A DNA stretch of 64,000 nucleotides from G963692885 sp964658655 (GTDB taxonomy: Bacteria > Acidobacteriota > Terriglobia > Terriglobales > Acidobacteriaceae): NCBI GenBank assembly GCA_964658655.1, contig CAZZZL010000006.1, positions 1-64,000 on the forward strand, read 5' to 3'. Of this stretch, positions 53,446 through 61,657 are shown in pieces; position 1 is the stretch's first letter; each line of letters begins with the position of its first letter. The notes beneath the pieces are model-generated. The model searched no databases, was not told the DNA's origin, and was given only the letters and a program-made list of their open reading frames with translations. A program made the position numbers and the translations under genes.

Positions 53446-54657
53446 ATGGCAGAAAAATCGGAATTACCCATTCGCAATCGACCGACCTCGCTGACTTCGC
53501 GCGTGCTTTCGGTCGATGTCCTGCGCGGACTGACGATCGCTTTCATGATCCTCGTCAATGATCCGGGAGACAGCGACGTCAGTTACAGGCCGCTCGATCA
53601 TGCAGAGTGGAATGGATGGACCCCGACCGATCTTGTTTTCCCGACATTTCTTTTTCTCGTTGGTTGTTCAATTGTTTTTTCGATCGGATCACGCCTGAGA
53701 AACGGGGTCTCGAAGAGACAAATCGTGTGGCAGGTTGCGAAGCGGTCATTCTGGATACTGGTGATCAATTATTCCTTGCGCCTGCTTCCTGATTTCGCCA
53801 ACCTTACGCACTTTCGCTTCTACGGTGTGCTTCCACGCATTGCAGTGGTCTACTTTTTTGCGTCCCTGCTTTATCTCGCACTTCCTCGTGCGCGGGACAT
53901 AGCAATCGCCTGCGGATTGGCCCTGATCAGCTACTATGTGCTCCTTCGATGGGTGCCGATCCCCGGTGCAGGTCTGCCCGGGCGCGATGTTCCTTTCATG
54001 GACCAGTACAACAACCTAACGGCCTACATCGACCGTGGGTTTTTTCACTGGACGGTGAAATACCTGCATACTGGCTCGCTGTACAACGGCTATCGTGATC
54101 CGGAAGGCCTGTTAAGCACGCTGCCGTCCATCGGTACCAGCCTGCTGGGGATACTGGCGGGTATGCTTGTGCGCTCGAAAGAAGCGGCCACAAAAGTTCG
54201 AAACGTGCTGGCGCTTGGCGGCCTCGCGGGTATCGCCCTGGGCCTGTTGTGGAATGTCTGGTTTCCGATCAACAAGAATCTGTGGACCAGCTCGTTTGTT
54301 CTTCTCGCTGCGGGTATTGCAACGCTGCTTCTTGCGGTTTGCTACGAGATTTACGACGTGGCCCAATGGCAAAACCGGTCCCACGTTGTGCGCAGACTGT
54401 CCTGGCCCTGGATCGTCTTCGGCTCAAACGCGATTGCGGCCTACGTTCTTGCAGGCGTCTACGGCAAGATCATGAGCTTCGTCCCGATCCATGACGGCGC
54501 TCAAATTACGCAGCCTTTCGGCTGGCTGTACAAGCATGTGTTTGCACACTGGGGCTCGACGGCGAATACCTCCCTGGCCTTTGCTCTCTTCTATGTGGTG
54601 CTGTGTTTCATCCCTGTATGGATTCTGTGGCGACGAGGCATCTTTTTACGTGTCTGA
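53446..54657 (+). CDS. DUF5009 / heparan-alpha-glucosaminide acetyltransferase-like membrane protein
   Basis: A 403-residue protein with about ten membrane helices. N-terminal blocks RVLSVDVLRGLTIAFMILVN and GWTPTDLVFPTFLFLVGCSI are the signature of the acyltransferase family that includes human HGSNAT and bacterial NagX-like proteins; the invariant polar residues of the first helices (D-x-L-R-G) are present. These enzymes may move acyl groups from cytoplasmic donors to sugars on the other side of the membrane. The bacterial substrate is unknown. The protein is complete. It follows the hybrid kinase by 83 bp on the same strand. Confidence 0.88.
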   Translation: MAEKSELPIRNRPTSLTSRVLSVDVLRGLTIAFMILVNDPGDSDVSYRPLDHAEWNGWTPTDLVFPTFLFLVGCSIVFSIGSRLRNGVSKRQIVWQVAKRSFWILVINYSLRLLPDFANLTHFRFYGVLPRIAVVYFFASLLYLALPRARDIAIACGLALISYYVLLRWVPIPGAGLPGRDVPFMDQYNNLTAYIDRGFFHWTVKYLHTGSLYNGYRDPEGLLSTLPSIGTSLLGILAGMLVRSKEAATKVRNVLALGGLAGIALGLLWNVWFPINKNLWTSSFVLLAAGIATLLLAVCYEIYDVAQWQNRSHVVRRLSWPWIVFGSNAIAAYVLAGVYGKIMSFVPIHDGAQITQPFGWLYKHVFAHWGSTANTSLAFALFYVVLCFIPVWILWRRGIFLRV

Positions 54658-55262
54658 CGGCGGGGCATGCCCGTCAACTCCTGATCGCGTGGCCCGGCAA
54701 ATTTCCGCACTTGTCTGGCCGGCAATCCCTAAGACTTCCCACAGACCGTTCTTCTGCCGTCCTTGAACGCGGCGATACCGCCTTCAAGTGTGAAGGCCCA
54801 GATGGTTTCGTTTTCTGCTTGAAGACAGACTCGGTCTGACTACGCCCATTTTCGCATCATCGCTGACGCGATACGTGGTGAAGATTCCGCGATGAAATCT
54901 TTGTACCCCGGTGATGGTCCCAACCACACATCATTGTTTGTCTTTTCAACAATCGTGCGTACATCATTGTTCGCCAGTCGGTCCGCAGTTGTCAGCGCCG
55001 CTGTGGTGCTTCCGTATCTGCGGCCGACCATTCAGTCCGCCGCCTGCCATCCTGAATGCACCGTGATGATCGACCATCCTCTGTACAAAATTGTAGAGGC
55101 CGGGTTGTTTGAACAGCTTGAACTCATCGCCATGAAGCTCCAACAGGCGATGGCCCTATTTGTGTCAGTCGCCCACACTCCAGAGTCGACGCTTTAGATC
55201 GATGGCATGGAACGATGCCGGGGTGCCACTTTTTTCGATCCGCGTTAAGCGTCCATGATTTT
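54658..55262. other. 605-bp gap between acyltransferase and DUF3999 genes
   Basis: Two convergent genes end here. Short frames on both strands (54892-55197 plus; 54840-55031 minus) lack family signatures. The minus one contains DRLANNDVRTIVEKTNNDVW, which has protein-like composition, but a stop immediately precedes its first ATG. It may be a fragment of a decayed gene; nothing firmer is supported. Confidence 0.4.
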
Positions 55263-56534
55263 TCACGATACGCGTGGGCCTTCGGTCCGAGTCGGAGAAC
55301 GCAACGCGATACCACCCAGTACCAGGATCACCGCTATCAACGCTGCCCAGAGCAGGGCAGGATGCCTCTCTGTAAAAGGGCGCTTGTCAGGGCGCGCTTG
55401 ATAGATCGGATTGCGCTGCTCGGGTGCTGCAGTGGCACGGGACTCATTGGGTTGAGTCGTAAACAGGACAGCATAATCGTAGACCGGAGGCGACAGCGCC
55501 GCGTCCCCGTAGAAGAGCGTGTAGCGAGCATTGCGCGCAGCCTGAAAGCAAAGGTCACGCTCCACCATTTCGAGTCTGACCGAAGCATTCTCAATCGGAG
55601 CATCGTCCCCATTTTCAATGCTGATCGTCCACTTCGAAGGCGTGTCGAAGTCGGTCGAAGGGGTGTCGATGGCAAGCCGCTCCTCATCGATGCGGTGGCC
55701 ATCCTCAGTGCTGTGCAGTCGGAGCAGATTACCGTTGGTGACGGAAGGCGCAGGTGGACCTTCGACATCATCGTTACTGGGTCTGGCCACGATCGGCTGC
55801 ACCGCGATGCGGACGTTGCGGCTGAACATCGCAGGCTGTGAACCAGGAACGACGACAAGTCGATCCACTGGCACATGAGCAGGAACGGTGACGTCGAAAA
55901 CAGTCGAGCGGTCTTTCAGAGATGTTTGCGAAGACTGGGCGATCGTTTCATATCTGAGCAGTTTCTCTGGCTCGCGCTCGACAGTCAGTCCTTTAATTTG
56001 TTCAGGCTGAATGGGTCCGGCGATTTCGAAGTGAAGATAGATAAAATCCGACTCAGGCAAATGAAGGACGGTGCTGCGACCGAGCTTCTGCCGGGTGAGA
56101 TCGAAGATGGTGTAGGAGCCGAGCCTGGTCTCGCCTGCACTCGTCTGCCTGCGACTTCCTGATACTGTCACAGTTGCAATAAAGTCCTGGCCGTCAACGT
56201 TGAGATCGACATCGCTGTAGTTTGCATCCGGCATGTATGCATCAAAAACTGTCTGCTTTCCCCGGAGTCCGAGGTTGAGTGGACTGACCAGGATCTCGGC
56301 GGTGGCGGAGGGTCCAGCGACTCGAATCCTGTACGGCGACTCACTGCCATCGCGGTAGAGTCGCACATCGGCAAGGCCCCGTGCGGCATGAGCAAAGATG
56401 TCTGCGTCCAGCGCGAGACATGTCTGCGAGTCAACCTGCGGCGTACCGAGTATGGGGCGTTCATACTGGAAATAACGGAGCTCGGCAGTCGCCGCACTTG
56501 TGACCAGCAGCAGCAGGCAAGCGAGCAGCCTCAT
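55263..56534 (-). CDS. DUF3999 family exported protein
   Basis: A 423-residue protein with a signal peptide (LLACLLLLVTSAATA) and a single C-terminal membrane helix (LLWAALIAVILVLGGIAL). Between them are beta-rich repeats without catalytic motifs (for example YFQYERPILGTPQVDSQ and HLPESDFIYLHFEIAGP). This matches DUF3999, which is encoded next to DUF2339 proteins in many bacteria. Its start overlaps the stop of the DUF2339 gene by 4 bp (56531-56534), so they form an operon and probably a complex in the envelope. The function is unknown. Confidence 0.85.
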   Translation of the reverse strand: MRLLACLLLLVTSAATAELRYFQYERPILGTPQVDSQTCLALDADIFAHAARGLADVRLYRDGSESPYRIRVAGPSATAEILVSPLNLGLRGKQTVFDAYMPDANYSDVDLNVDGQDFIATVTVSGSRRQTSAGETRLGSYTIFDLTRQKLGRSTVLHLPESDFIYLHFEIAGPIQPEQIKGLTVEREPEKLLRYETIAQSSQTSLKDRSTVFDVTVPAHVPVDRLVVVPGSQPAMFSRNVRIAVQPIVARPSNDDVEGPPAPSVTNGNLLRLHSTEDGHRIDEERLAIDTPSTDFDTPSKWTISIENGDDAPIENASVRLEMVERDLCFQAARNARYTLFYGDAALSPPVYDYAVLFTTQPNESRATAAPEQRNPIYQARPDKRPFTERHPALLWAALIAVILVLGGIALRSPTRTEGPRVS

Positions 56535-58384
56535 GAAGGTGGCCTGTCAAGATTGCGCAGGTGCAGCCAGTCGCGCTGATAGACAAAGCTGACGCCGAGG
56601 AGCAGCGCGCCCAGACCGAGGAAACTTAAAATGCTGTAGCCCTGGCTCAGCTGGCGCACATCTACCAGGAACACCTTGCCGATCGCCACAGAGACCAGCA
56701 GCAGCGCCTGCCAGCGCACAAACGCGGACCGCCTCCAGAAACCGATACCCAGAAGAATGGCTCCGAAAGCCATGAAGAGCGCGGAATAGCTGAATTGCGC
56801 ATAGATCCTATAGTCATGCATGAGCTGCAGGTTGCCAGTCCACTGCGTAAACCACCAGAAGTTATGAATTTCGAGGCTGAGTGCAATCACGATCAGGCAA
56901 TTGACCAGCAGGCCGGCTCCCGCCGCAATGCCGCGCCACGACAAGGGCTCCTGTTTCTCAACGTCAGGTGTAGCAACGGCAAGGCGAGTCGTGCCCGCGA
57001 AGATCACGATGGCTACGAAGTACGTCGCAAACCGTTCGTTAAACAAGGGTGTCGTGGATGCAGGAGTATGAATCAGCAGCAGTGCGCCGATGCCCAGGCC
57101 CAGACAGAGCAGCGCCAGCGCTCGAAGCAACAGCGATCGGCTTCGGCTTGCCATCCAGAGCAGCGCCGCGCCTTGCACCAGCCAGCCAATCGTAAGCCAG
57201 CGTCCGTGTGCCTTCAGCGGTATCGCAAGCGTGAGGAACACAACCGCGAGTATGAGATGCAGGTCCGAGAGCAGCCTGGGACTGGAACGCAAAATGCCTC
57301 GTTCAGGAAGCCGCAGCAACAGCAGGTAGAAGGCGGCGAAAACAACGGCGATCCATGGACCGGCCCACGCGCTGTTGGAGCGATCGAACATTGCGTAGAA
57401 GGCGAGAAAGCCGAGGCTGGCGTTCGCCAGAGGCATCACGACGACTGCCAGGCTGTCCCACTTTGAACCACCTTCTGCCTGCATAACAAGTCGGACAAGA
57501 CGAGGAGCGAAGGCGAAGATGAAAAAGAAGCAAGTCAGAAAAAAGACGGTGCGCAAAAGCTGTGGCTCGGAATCGAAGTCGAACCACCAGCCCGCGAAGT
57601 AAACCACGGTACCGGCAAAGGCGCCAAAGAGGAGGCGCGACCACGGACGCAAAATGAGCAGCACAAGTACGGCGAGGTCCAGGATCAGGAGATAGCTGAA
57701 CAGGGAGAATTCATGATTGCCGCCCGTCGAAACCAGTGCCGGAGTGCTGAAGCCACCGATGATGGAGTACACAGCGAGCAACTCCGCATCCTCTCTCCAT
57801 GCCATGAAACCGTTGAATGCGGTCACCAGGACCATGGCGAGAAACGCGACAGCGGGTGGGATGAGATGAAAGAGTGAAAACGCCGCCCACATTGACAGGT
57901 AGAGAACGCCGCTGCCGACGGCCTTGAGCGAATAAGCAAACGCTGCATAGCCGCGTCGTTGAAAGCGCTCTGACCAGGCGATAAATCCTGCACCCGTAAC
58001 AAGGCCAATCAGGACGCGGCCGGCCGGTCCGATCCAATGATTATCGATTGCCAGCTTCAGAAACAATGCCATGCCAATAAGCACAGCCAGGATGCCGATT
58101 CGGTTGAACCACTGCGAACCGATCCGGCTTTCGAGCGACCGCTCCACGGGCTGCTTCTGTTGAACGACACCATTGGAAGCAGGAGCAATCCTTACCTCTT
58201 CTGTGATCTGCTGTTTTGCTGAAGGCAAAGATGGCTGGGCAACTGTGTCTGCCGACGACGACTTATTCTCCTGCCTGTTCTGCAGGACGACGCCGCGCGC
58301 GCGCAGGGCATCTTCGATCAGAGTTAGCCGACTGCGCAGTTCGCGAACCTGATCTTCAAGGCTGCCCGGGGTATTCGATTCCAT
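56531..58384 (-). CDS. DUF2339 family multi-spanning membrane protein
   Basis: A 617-residue membrane protein. A cytoplasmic N-terminus of ~95 residues includes a predicted coiled coil (LEDQVRELRSRLTLIEDALR) and the conserved entry motif SRIGSQWFNRIGILAVLIGM. It is followed by about 18 membrane helices of the DUF2339 type. The family's function is unknown; fusions and neighbours suggest an envelope role. The downstream DUF3999 gene starts within its stop codon, confirming translational coupling. Start is ATG; no regulator is adjacent. Confidence 0.88.
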   Translation of the reverse strand: MESNTPGSLEDQVRELRSRLTLIEDALRARGVVLQNRQENKSSSADTVAQPSLPSAKQQITEEVRIAPASNGVVQQKQPVERSLESRIGSQWFNRIGILAVLIGMALFLKLAIDNHWIGPAGRVLIGLVTGAGFIAWSERFQRRGYAAFAYSLKAVGSGVLYLSMWAAFSLFHLIPPAVAFLAMVLVTAFNGFMAWREDAELLAVYSIIGGFSTPALVSTGGNHEFSLFSYLLILDLAVLVLLILRPWSRLLFGAFAGTVVYFAGWWFDFDSEPQLLRTVFFLTCFFFIFAFAPRLVRLVMQAEGGSKWDSLAVVVMPLANASLGFLAFYAMFDRSNSAWAGPWIAVVFAAFYLLLLRLPERGILRSSPRLLSDLHLILAVVFLTLAIPLKAHGRWLTIGWLVQGAALLWMASRSRSLLLRALALLCLGLGIGALLLIHTPASTTPLFNERFATYFVAIVIFAGTTRLAVATPDVEKQEPLSWRGIAAGAGLLVNCLIVIALSLEIHNFWWFTQWTGNLQLMHDYRIYAQFSYSALFMAFGAILLGIGFWRRSAFVRWQALLLVSVAIGKVFLVDVRQLSQGYSILSFLGLGALLLGVSFVYQRDWLHLRNLDRPPS

Positions 58385-58650
58385 AAGGTGCGACTACTCT
58401 ACAACATCGTCGCGTTCGTCAACACCATCAATCGAGCCGTGGGATCGATACCTTCCGTAACGTGTATCTGTTCCTGAGCTCACCAGATTGAGAAACTTCT
58501 CAACGGATGCAGATGTGCCTTGCCACTGATCACTCTGTCGGCATACTTTATACGTTAACTAAAGAACAAAACGCATTGAAAAAAAGATGACCGCAAGTCT
58601 TTCACGAATTACCCACACGAACAGCGCAAGACAAGGCAGTCAAGGAAAAC

Positions 58651-59577
58651 ATGAATTACCGGCAACTTGGAAACACTGGACTGAAGGTTTCTGTCCTTGG
58701 CTTCGGATCGTCTACCTTCGGGAATGTCTTCGGCCATATTTCGATGCATCAGGTTCAGTCTGCAGTAGATGCGGCGGTGGATCACGGCATCAACTTCTTC
58801 GACACCTCCCCCTACTATGGCCTGACCCTCGCGGAGGAACGTCTGGGTACCGCAGTAAGCGGCAAGCGTGATCAGATCGTTCTCGCCTCTAAATGCGGAC
58901 GTTATGGTCTGGATGAATTCGACTTTTCGCGTACCCGCATTCGCAGAAGTGTCGAAGAGTCCTTGCAGCGATTGCGCATAGATCACCTGGATTTGTTGCA
59001 GGCGCACGATATTGAATTCGGACACGAGCAACAAATTATTGGGGAGACAATTCCCGCGTTGCGCGAACTGCAAAACGAGGGGAAGACTCGCTTCATCGGC
59101 ATCACTGGATACTCACTGAGCATGCTGAGACGCGTGGCAGAAGCGGCGACCGTCGATACGATCCTGTCCTATTGTCGCTACTCACTGCTGAATTCGGATA
59201 TGCAGAAAGTGCTTTCTCCACTCGAGAAGCAGGTTGGACTCATCAATGCTTCGCCGCTGATGATGGGCGCGCTTACTGACCGAGGCGCGCCGGAATGGCA
59301 TACAGCGTCGGAGAGTCTCAAGGCTGCCGGCCGCCGCGCTGCCGTCGAGTCAAGGAAGCTAGGCACCCCGATCGAAACGCTTGCATTGCAGTACGCCATG
59401 CAGCAGGACTTCGCTGCCAGCACCCTGGTCGGCATGTCCTCCGCTGACGAGGTCAGGCGCAACGTGGAAGCAATTGCCCAGCCATTGGATACTTACATCG
59501 TGGAGTCTGTTCTAACAGCGATCGGCAGCAACATTGATTCAACATGGCCATCAGGCCTACCTGAAAATGGACGTTGA
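58651..59577 (+). CDS. Aldo/keto reductase
   Basis: A 308-residue NAD(P)-dependent reductase, TIM barrel. The catalytic tetrad is Asp51, Tyr56, Lys81 and His119 (FFDTSPYYG, LASKCGRYG, LQAHDIEFG). The start RQLGNTGLKVSVLGFGSSTF and the barrel sequence place it in the group that includes L-galactose and L-fucose dehydrogenases and ethanal reductases, but the substrate cannot be fixed. It lacks an extra domain. GGAAAAC precedes the ATG. It is a single-gene unit, followed by a possible terminator at 59762. Confidence 0.9.
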   Translation: MNYRQLGNTGLKVSVLGFGSSTFGNVFGHISMHQVQSAVDAAVDHGINFFDTSPYYGLTLAEERLGTAVSGKRDQIVLASKCGRYGLDEFDFSRTRIRRSVEESLQRLRIDHLDLLQAHDIEFGHEQQIIGETIPALRELQNEGKTRFIGITGYSLSMLRRVAEAATVDTILSYCRYSLLNSDMQKVLSPLEKQVGLINASPLMMGALTDRGAPEWHTASESLKAAGRRAAVESRKLGTPIETLALQYAMQQDFAASTLVGMSSADEVRRNVEAIAQPLDTYIVESVLTAIGSNIDSTWPSGLPENGR

Positions 59578-59761
59578 AGGGGAGCGGTATGAACTTAGCT
59601 GCAGAGTTATGAGATAAACGGCGCATCCATTCTCATTTTTGGCAGGCAAACAGTAACGAATTCTTTGATGCTGCAAGCTAATAGCCCTCAACGTTACCGC
59701 ACTCACTCTCCTCACGAAGGCGGTGCTTACGCTGCGCGTTGAATTCTAGGACATTATTCCG

Positions 59762-59800
59762 GGGTGGAAGAAAGACCCTCATTTTCTTCACCCTCCTTTT
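59762..59800 (+). terminator. Possible terminator of the aldo/keto reductase transcript
   Basis: GGGTGGAAGAAA and TTTCTTCACCC pair with one bulged base around a 9-nt loop, and TCCTTTT follows. It lies 185 bp after the stop codon. Confidence 0.45.
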
Positions 59801-60090
59801 CCGGAGCGGTCCGGATATGTGCTGGCTTTTTGTGAAGACTGTTTCCGAAATTTAGGATGTGATGGGCGTCCCGATGTCCAGCCTCGGTGAAGGCGCGCTC
59901 ATGAACACAGAAGTGTGTGGACGCCGCTCTGAGGGGACTTGATCATGGCGAGTTCATCACCACGCCTTCCGTGCACGATGAGACCCTCGTGCAAACCTAT
60001 CTGGAAGCGCCTGAGAAACTGCTCGCTTCATCACAGACGCCTGCGCCTGCGCCTCGTTACAGTGCTCACAACTAGTCTTCATGCAGAACC

Positions 60091-60124
60091 GTTTCCGAAG
60101 GCACACAGTTGTCTTCGGAAACGC
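60091..60124 (+). repeat. Perfect 11-bp inverted repeat
   Basis: CGTTTCCGAAG and CTTCGGAAACG are separated by 12 bases and followed by CGCTTTCTTCTTC. It may end a transcript from upstream or form a structure in the leader of the amidohydrolase gene 84 bp downstream. Confidence 0.6.
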
Positions 60125-60207
60125 GCTTTCTTCTTCATCGTGCTCCCGGGTTCGTGGTAGATAATTGCCTCAAAGCTAACTACGTCACGACGGGAGTCTT
60201 CCTGCAA

Positions 60208-61533
60208 GTGAGATCGATCAAGCTGGTTGCACTCGGTGTCGCGCTTCTCGCAAGTGTTCTTTCCCATGCGCAAACTTTTGCTCTGACCGGAACTGTCCTG
60301 GCGCCGGACGGTCCCATCGAGCATGGCACTGTATTGGTGCGCGATGGCAGCATCGTGGCGGTTGGCACGGACTTAAGTATGCCGCGCGATGTCCAACGGA
60401 TCGATGTTCGCGACGCCATCATTGCTCCAGGATGGATCGACCTGCACAACCATATGAGCTTCAACGTGTTTCCACGATGGAAACCGACCCAGGAGTTCGG
60501 GGCACGCTATGACTGGATACAAAAGCCTGTCTATAACGTTCTGATTGCAGCGCCGCATAAAGAACTTGTTGACCAGGGACTTGTATGTGAAGCCGAACGA
60601 TATGCCGAACTGAAGGCGCTGGCACAGGGAGAGACGTCCACGGTCGGCAGCGAGCACAATTGTCCCGCAGTCAATTTGACCCGCAAGCTGGACATCGATC
60701 CTGGCTTTGCCAATGCGCCGACTACGATCTACAACGTATTCCCATTTCAGATGACCGCCGAGCAGCGCGCAGCGGCAGACAAAGTTTTAGGCGCGTCATT
60801 GCATGGCTCTTTGCTCATCCATGTCTCTGAAGGAGCACCTCGAGACGCCTCGGCATCACGTGAGTTCGCGATGTTCAAGCAGCAGGGCTTCATGCGGCCC
60901 GGAGTTAGCATCATCCACGGCGTCGCTATCCCGCCAACCGGCTTCGCAGAGATGGCGAAAGCGGGGGTGGGACTGGTGTGGTCTCCACGCTCCAACATCG
61001 AGCTTTATGGTGACACTGCGGATATCGCCGATGCGCATACAGCAGGGGTGATGATGGCGCTCGCTCCTGACTGGAGCCCGACGGGGTCCGTGGGCATGTT
61101 GGGCGAACTGCAATACGCCGCCGCATGGAACGTGGTGCAGACGCCATCACCCTTTACCGATCGCGAACTCGTCCTGATGGCGACGGCTGATCCCGCAAAG
61201 ATGGTCGATCTTGAGAGTCACATCGGCTCCATCATGGCGGATCGAGCGGCAGACCTCGTTGTCATTCGCAGGACTGCGAAGGATGTCTATGCTTCGCTGA
61301 CTCACGCAGCTCCACAGGATGTGATGCTCACGGTCGTTCGGGGCAAAGCGGTCTTTGGTGATGTATCGACGATGAAGCAATGGAATGGAACGGCTGGCGA
61401 CTCAGTTCAAATCTGCGGAGAGGCTAAAGCATTTGCCGCCGACATGGGGCTGCCTGCGTCAATCTCTAAGCTTGCTCCTGCGCTGGAACGCATGGGGCGC
61501 ACGCTCGCACCGCTGACAGAATGCGGTCAGTAG
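60208..61533 (+). CDS. Secreted amidohydrolase family protein
   Basis: A 441-residue exported enzyme. The signal peptide is SIKLVALGVALLASVLSHAQ. Metal ligands are intact: H-x-H in WIDLHNHMSF, His in LIHVSEG and IIHGVAIPP, and Asp in LAPDWSPTG. These place it near imidazolonepropionase/atrazine-hydrolase-like members; substrate unknown. A 3' region TAKDVYASLTHA resembles the C-terminal sandwich. The GTG start at 60208 with GACGGGAG upstream is chosen because it gives the signal peptide; the frame is open to 60109 but passes through the inverted repeat. It is not paired with a degenerate partner, unlike the 19.6-kb genes. Confidence 0.87.
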   Translation: MRSIKLVALGVALLASVLSHAQTFALTGTVLAPDGPIEHGTVLVRDGSIVAVGTDLSMPRDVQRIDVRDAIIAPGWIDLHNHMSFNVFPRWKPTQEFGARYDWIQKPVYNVLIAAPHKELVDQGLVCEAERYAELKALAQGETSTVGSEHNCPAVNLTRKLDIDPGFANAPTTIYNVFPFQMTAEQRAAADKVLGASLHGSLLIHVSEGAPRDASASREFAMFKQQGFMRPGVSIIHGVAIPPTGFAEMAKAGVGLVWSPRSNIELYGDTADIADAHTAGVMMALAPDWSPTGSVGMLGELQYAAAWNVVQTPSPFTDRELVLMATADPAKMVDLESHIGSIMADRAADLVVIRRTAKDVYASLTHAAPQDVMLTVVRGKAVFGDVSTMKQWNGTAGDSVQICGEAKAFAADMGLPASISKLAPALERMGRTLAPLTECGQ

Positions 61534-61657
61534 ACTGCATCGAACGAAGATGACGATGCTGATCGGCGATCCGATTTTCACCGGATAGAGTGCCCACACT
61601 ATATCCATTGTTTCTGCGTAGACTGAAACTGCGAAAGTCGTTTACGGGAGAGTTAGA

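Larger units (their letters stand above)
59578..60207 (+). other. 630-bp gap with two hairpins, no gene
   Basis: The only open frame (59939-60160) has no family signature and overlaps a hairpin. A probable terminator lies near 59762-59800 and a perfect inverted repeat at 60091-60124. The last 20 bases include GACGGGAG before the amidohydrolase GTG. Confidence 0.5.

Noticed and set aside
55124..55315. A 63-codon minus-strand frame at the end of the DUF3999 gene
   Set aside because: It overlaps the end of the DUF3999 gene in another frame and has no recognisable content.
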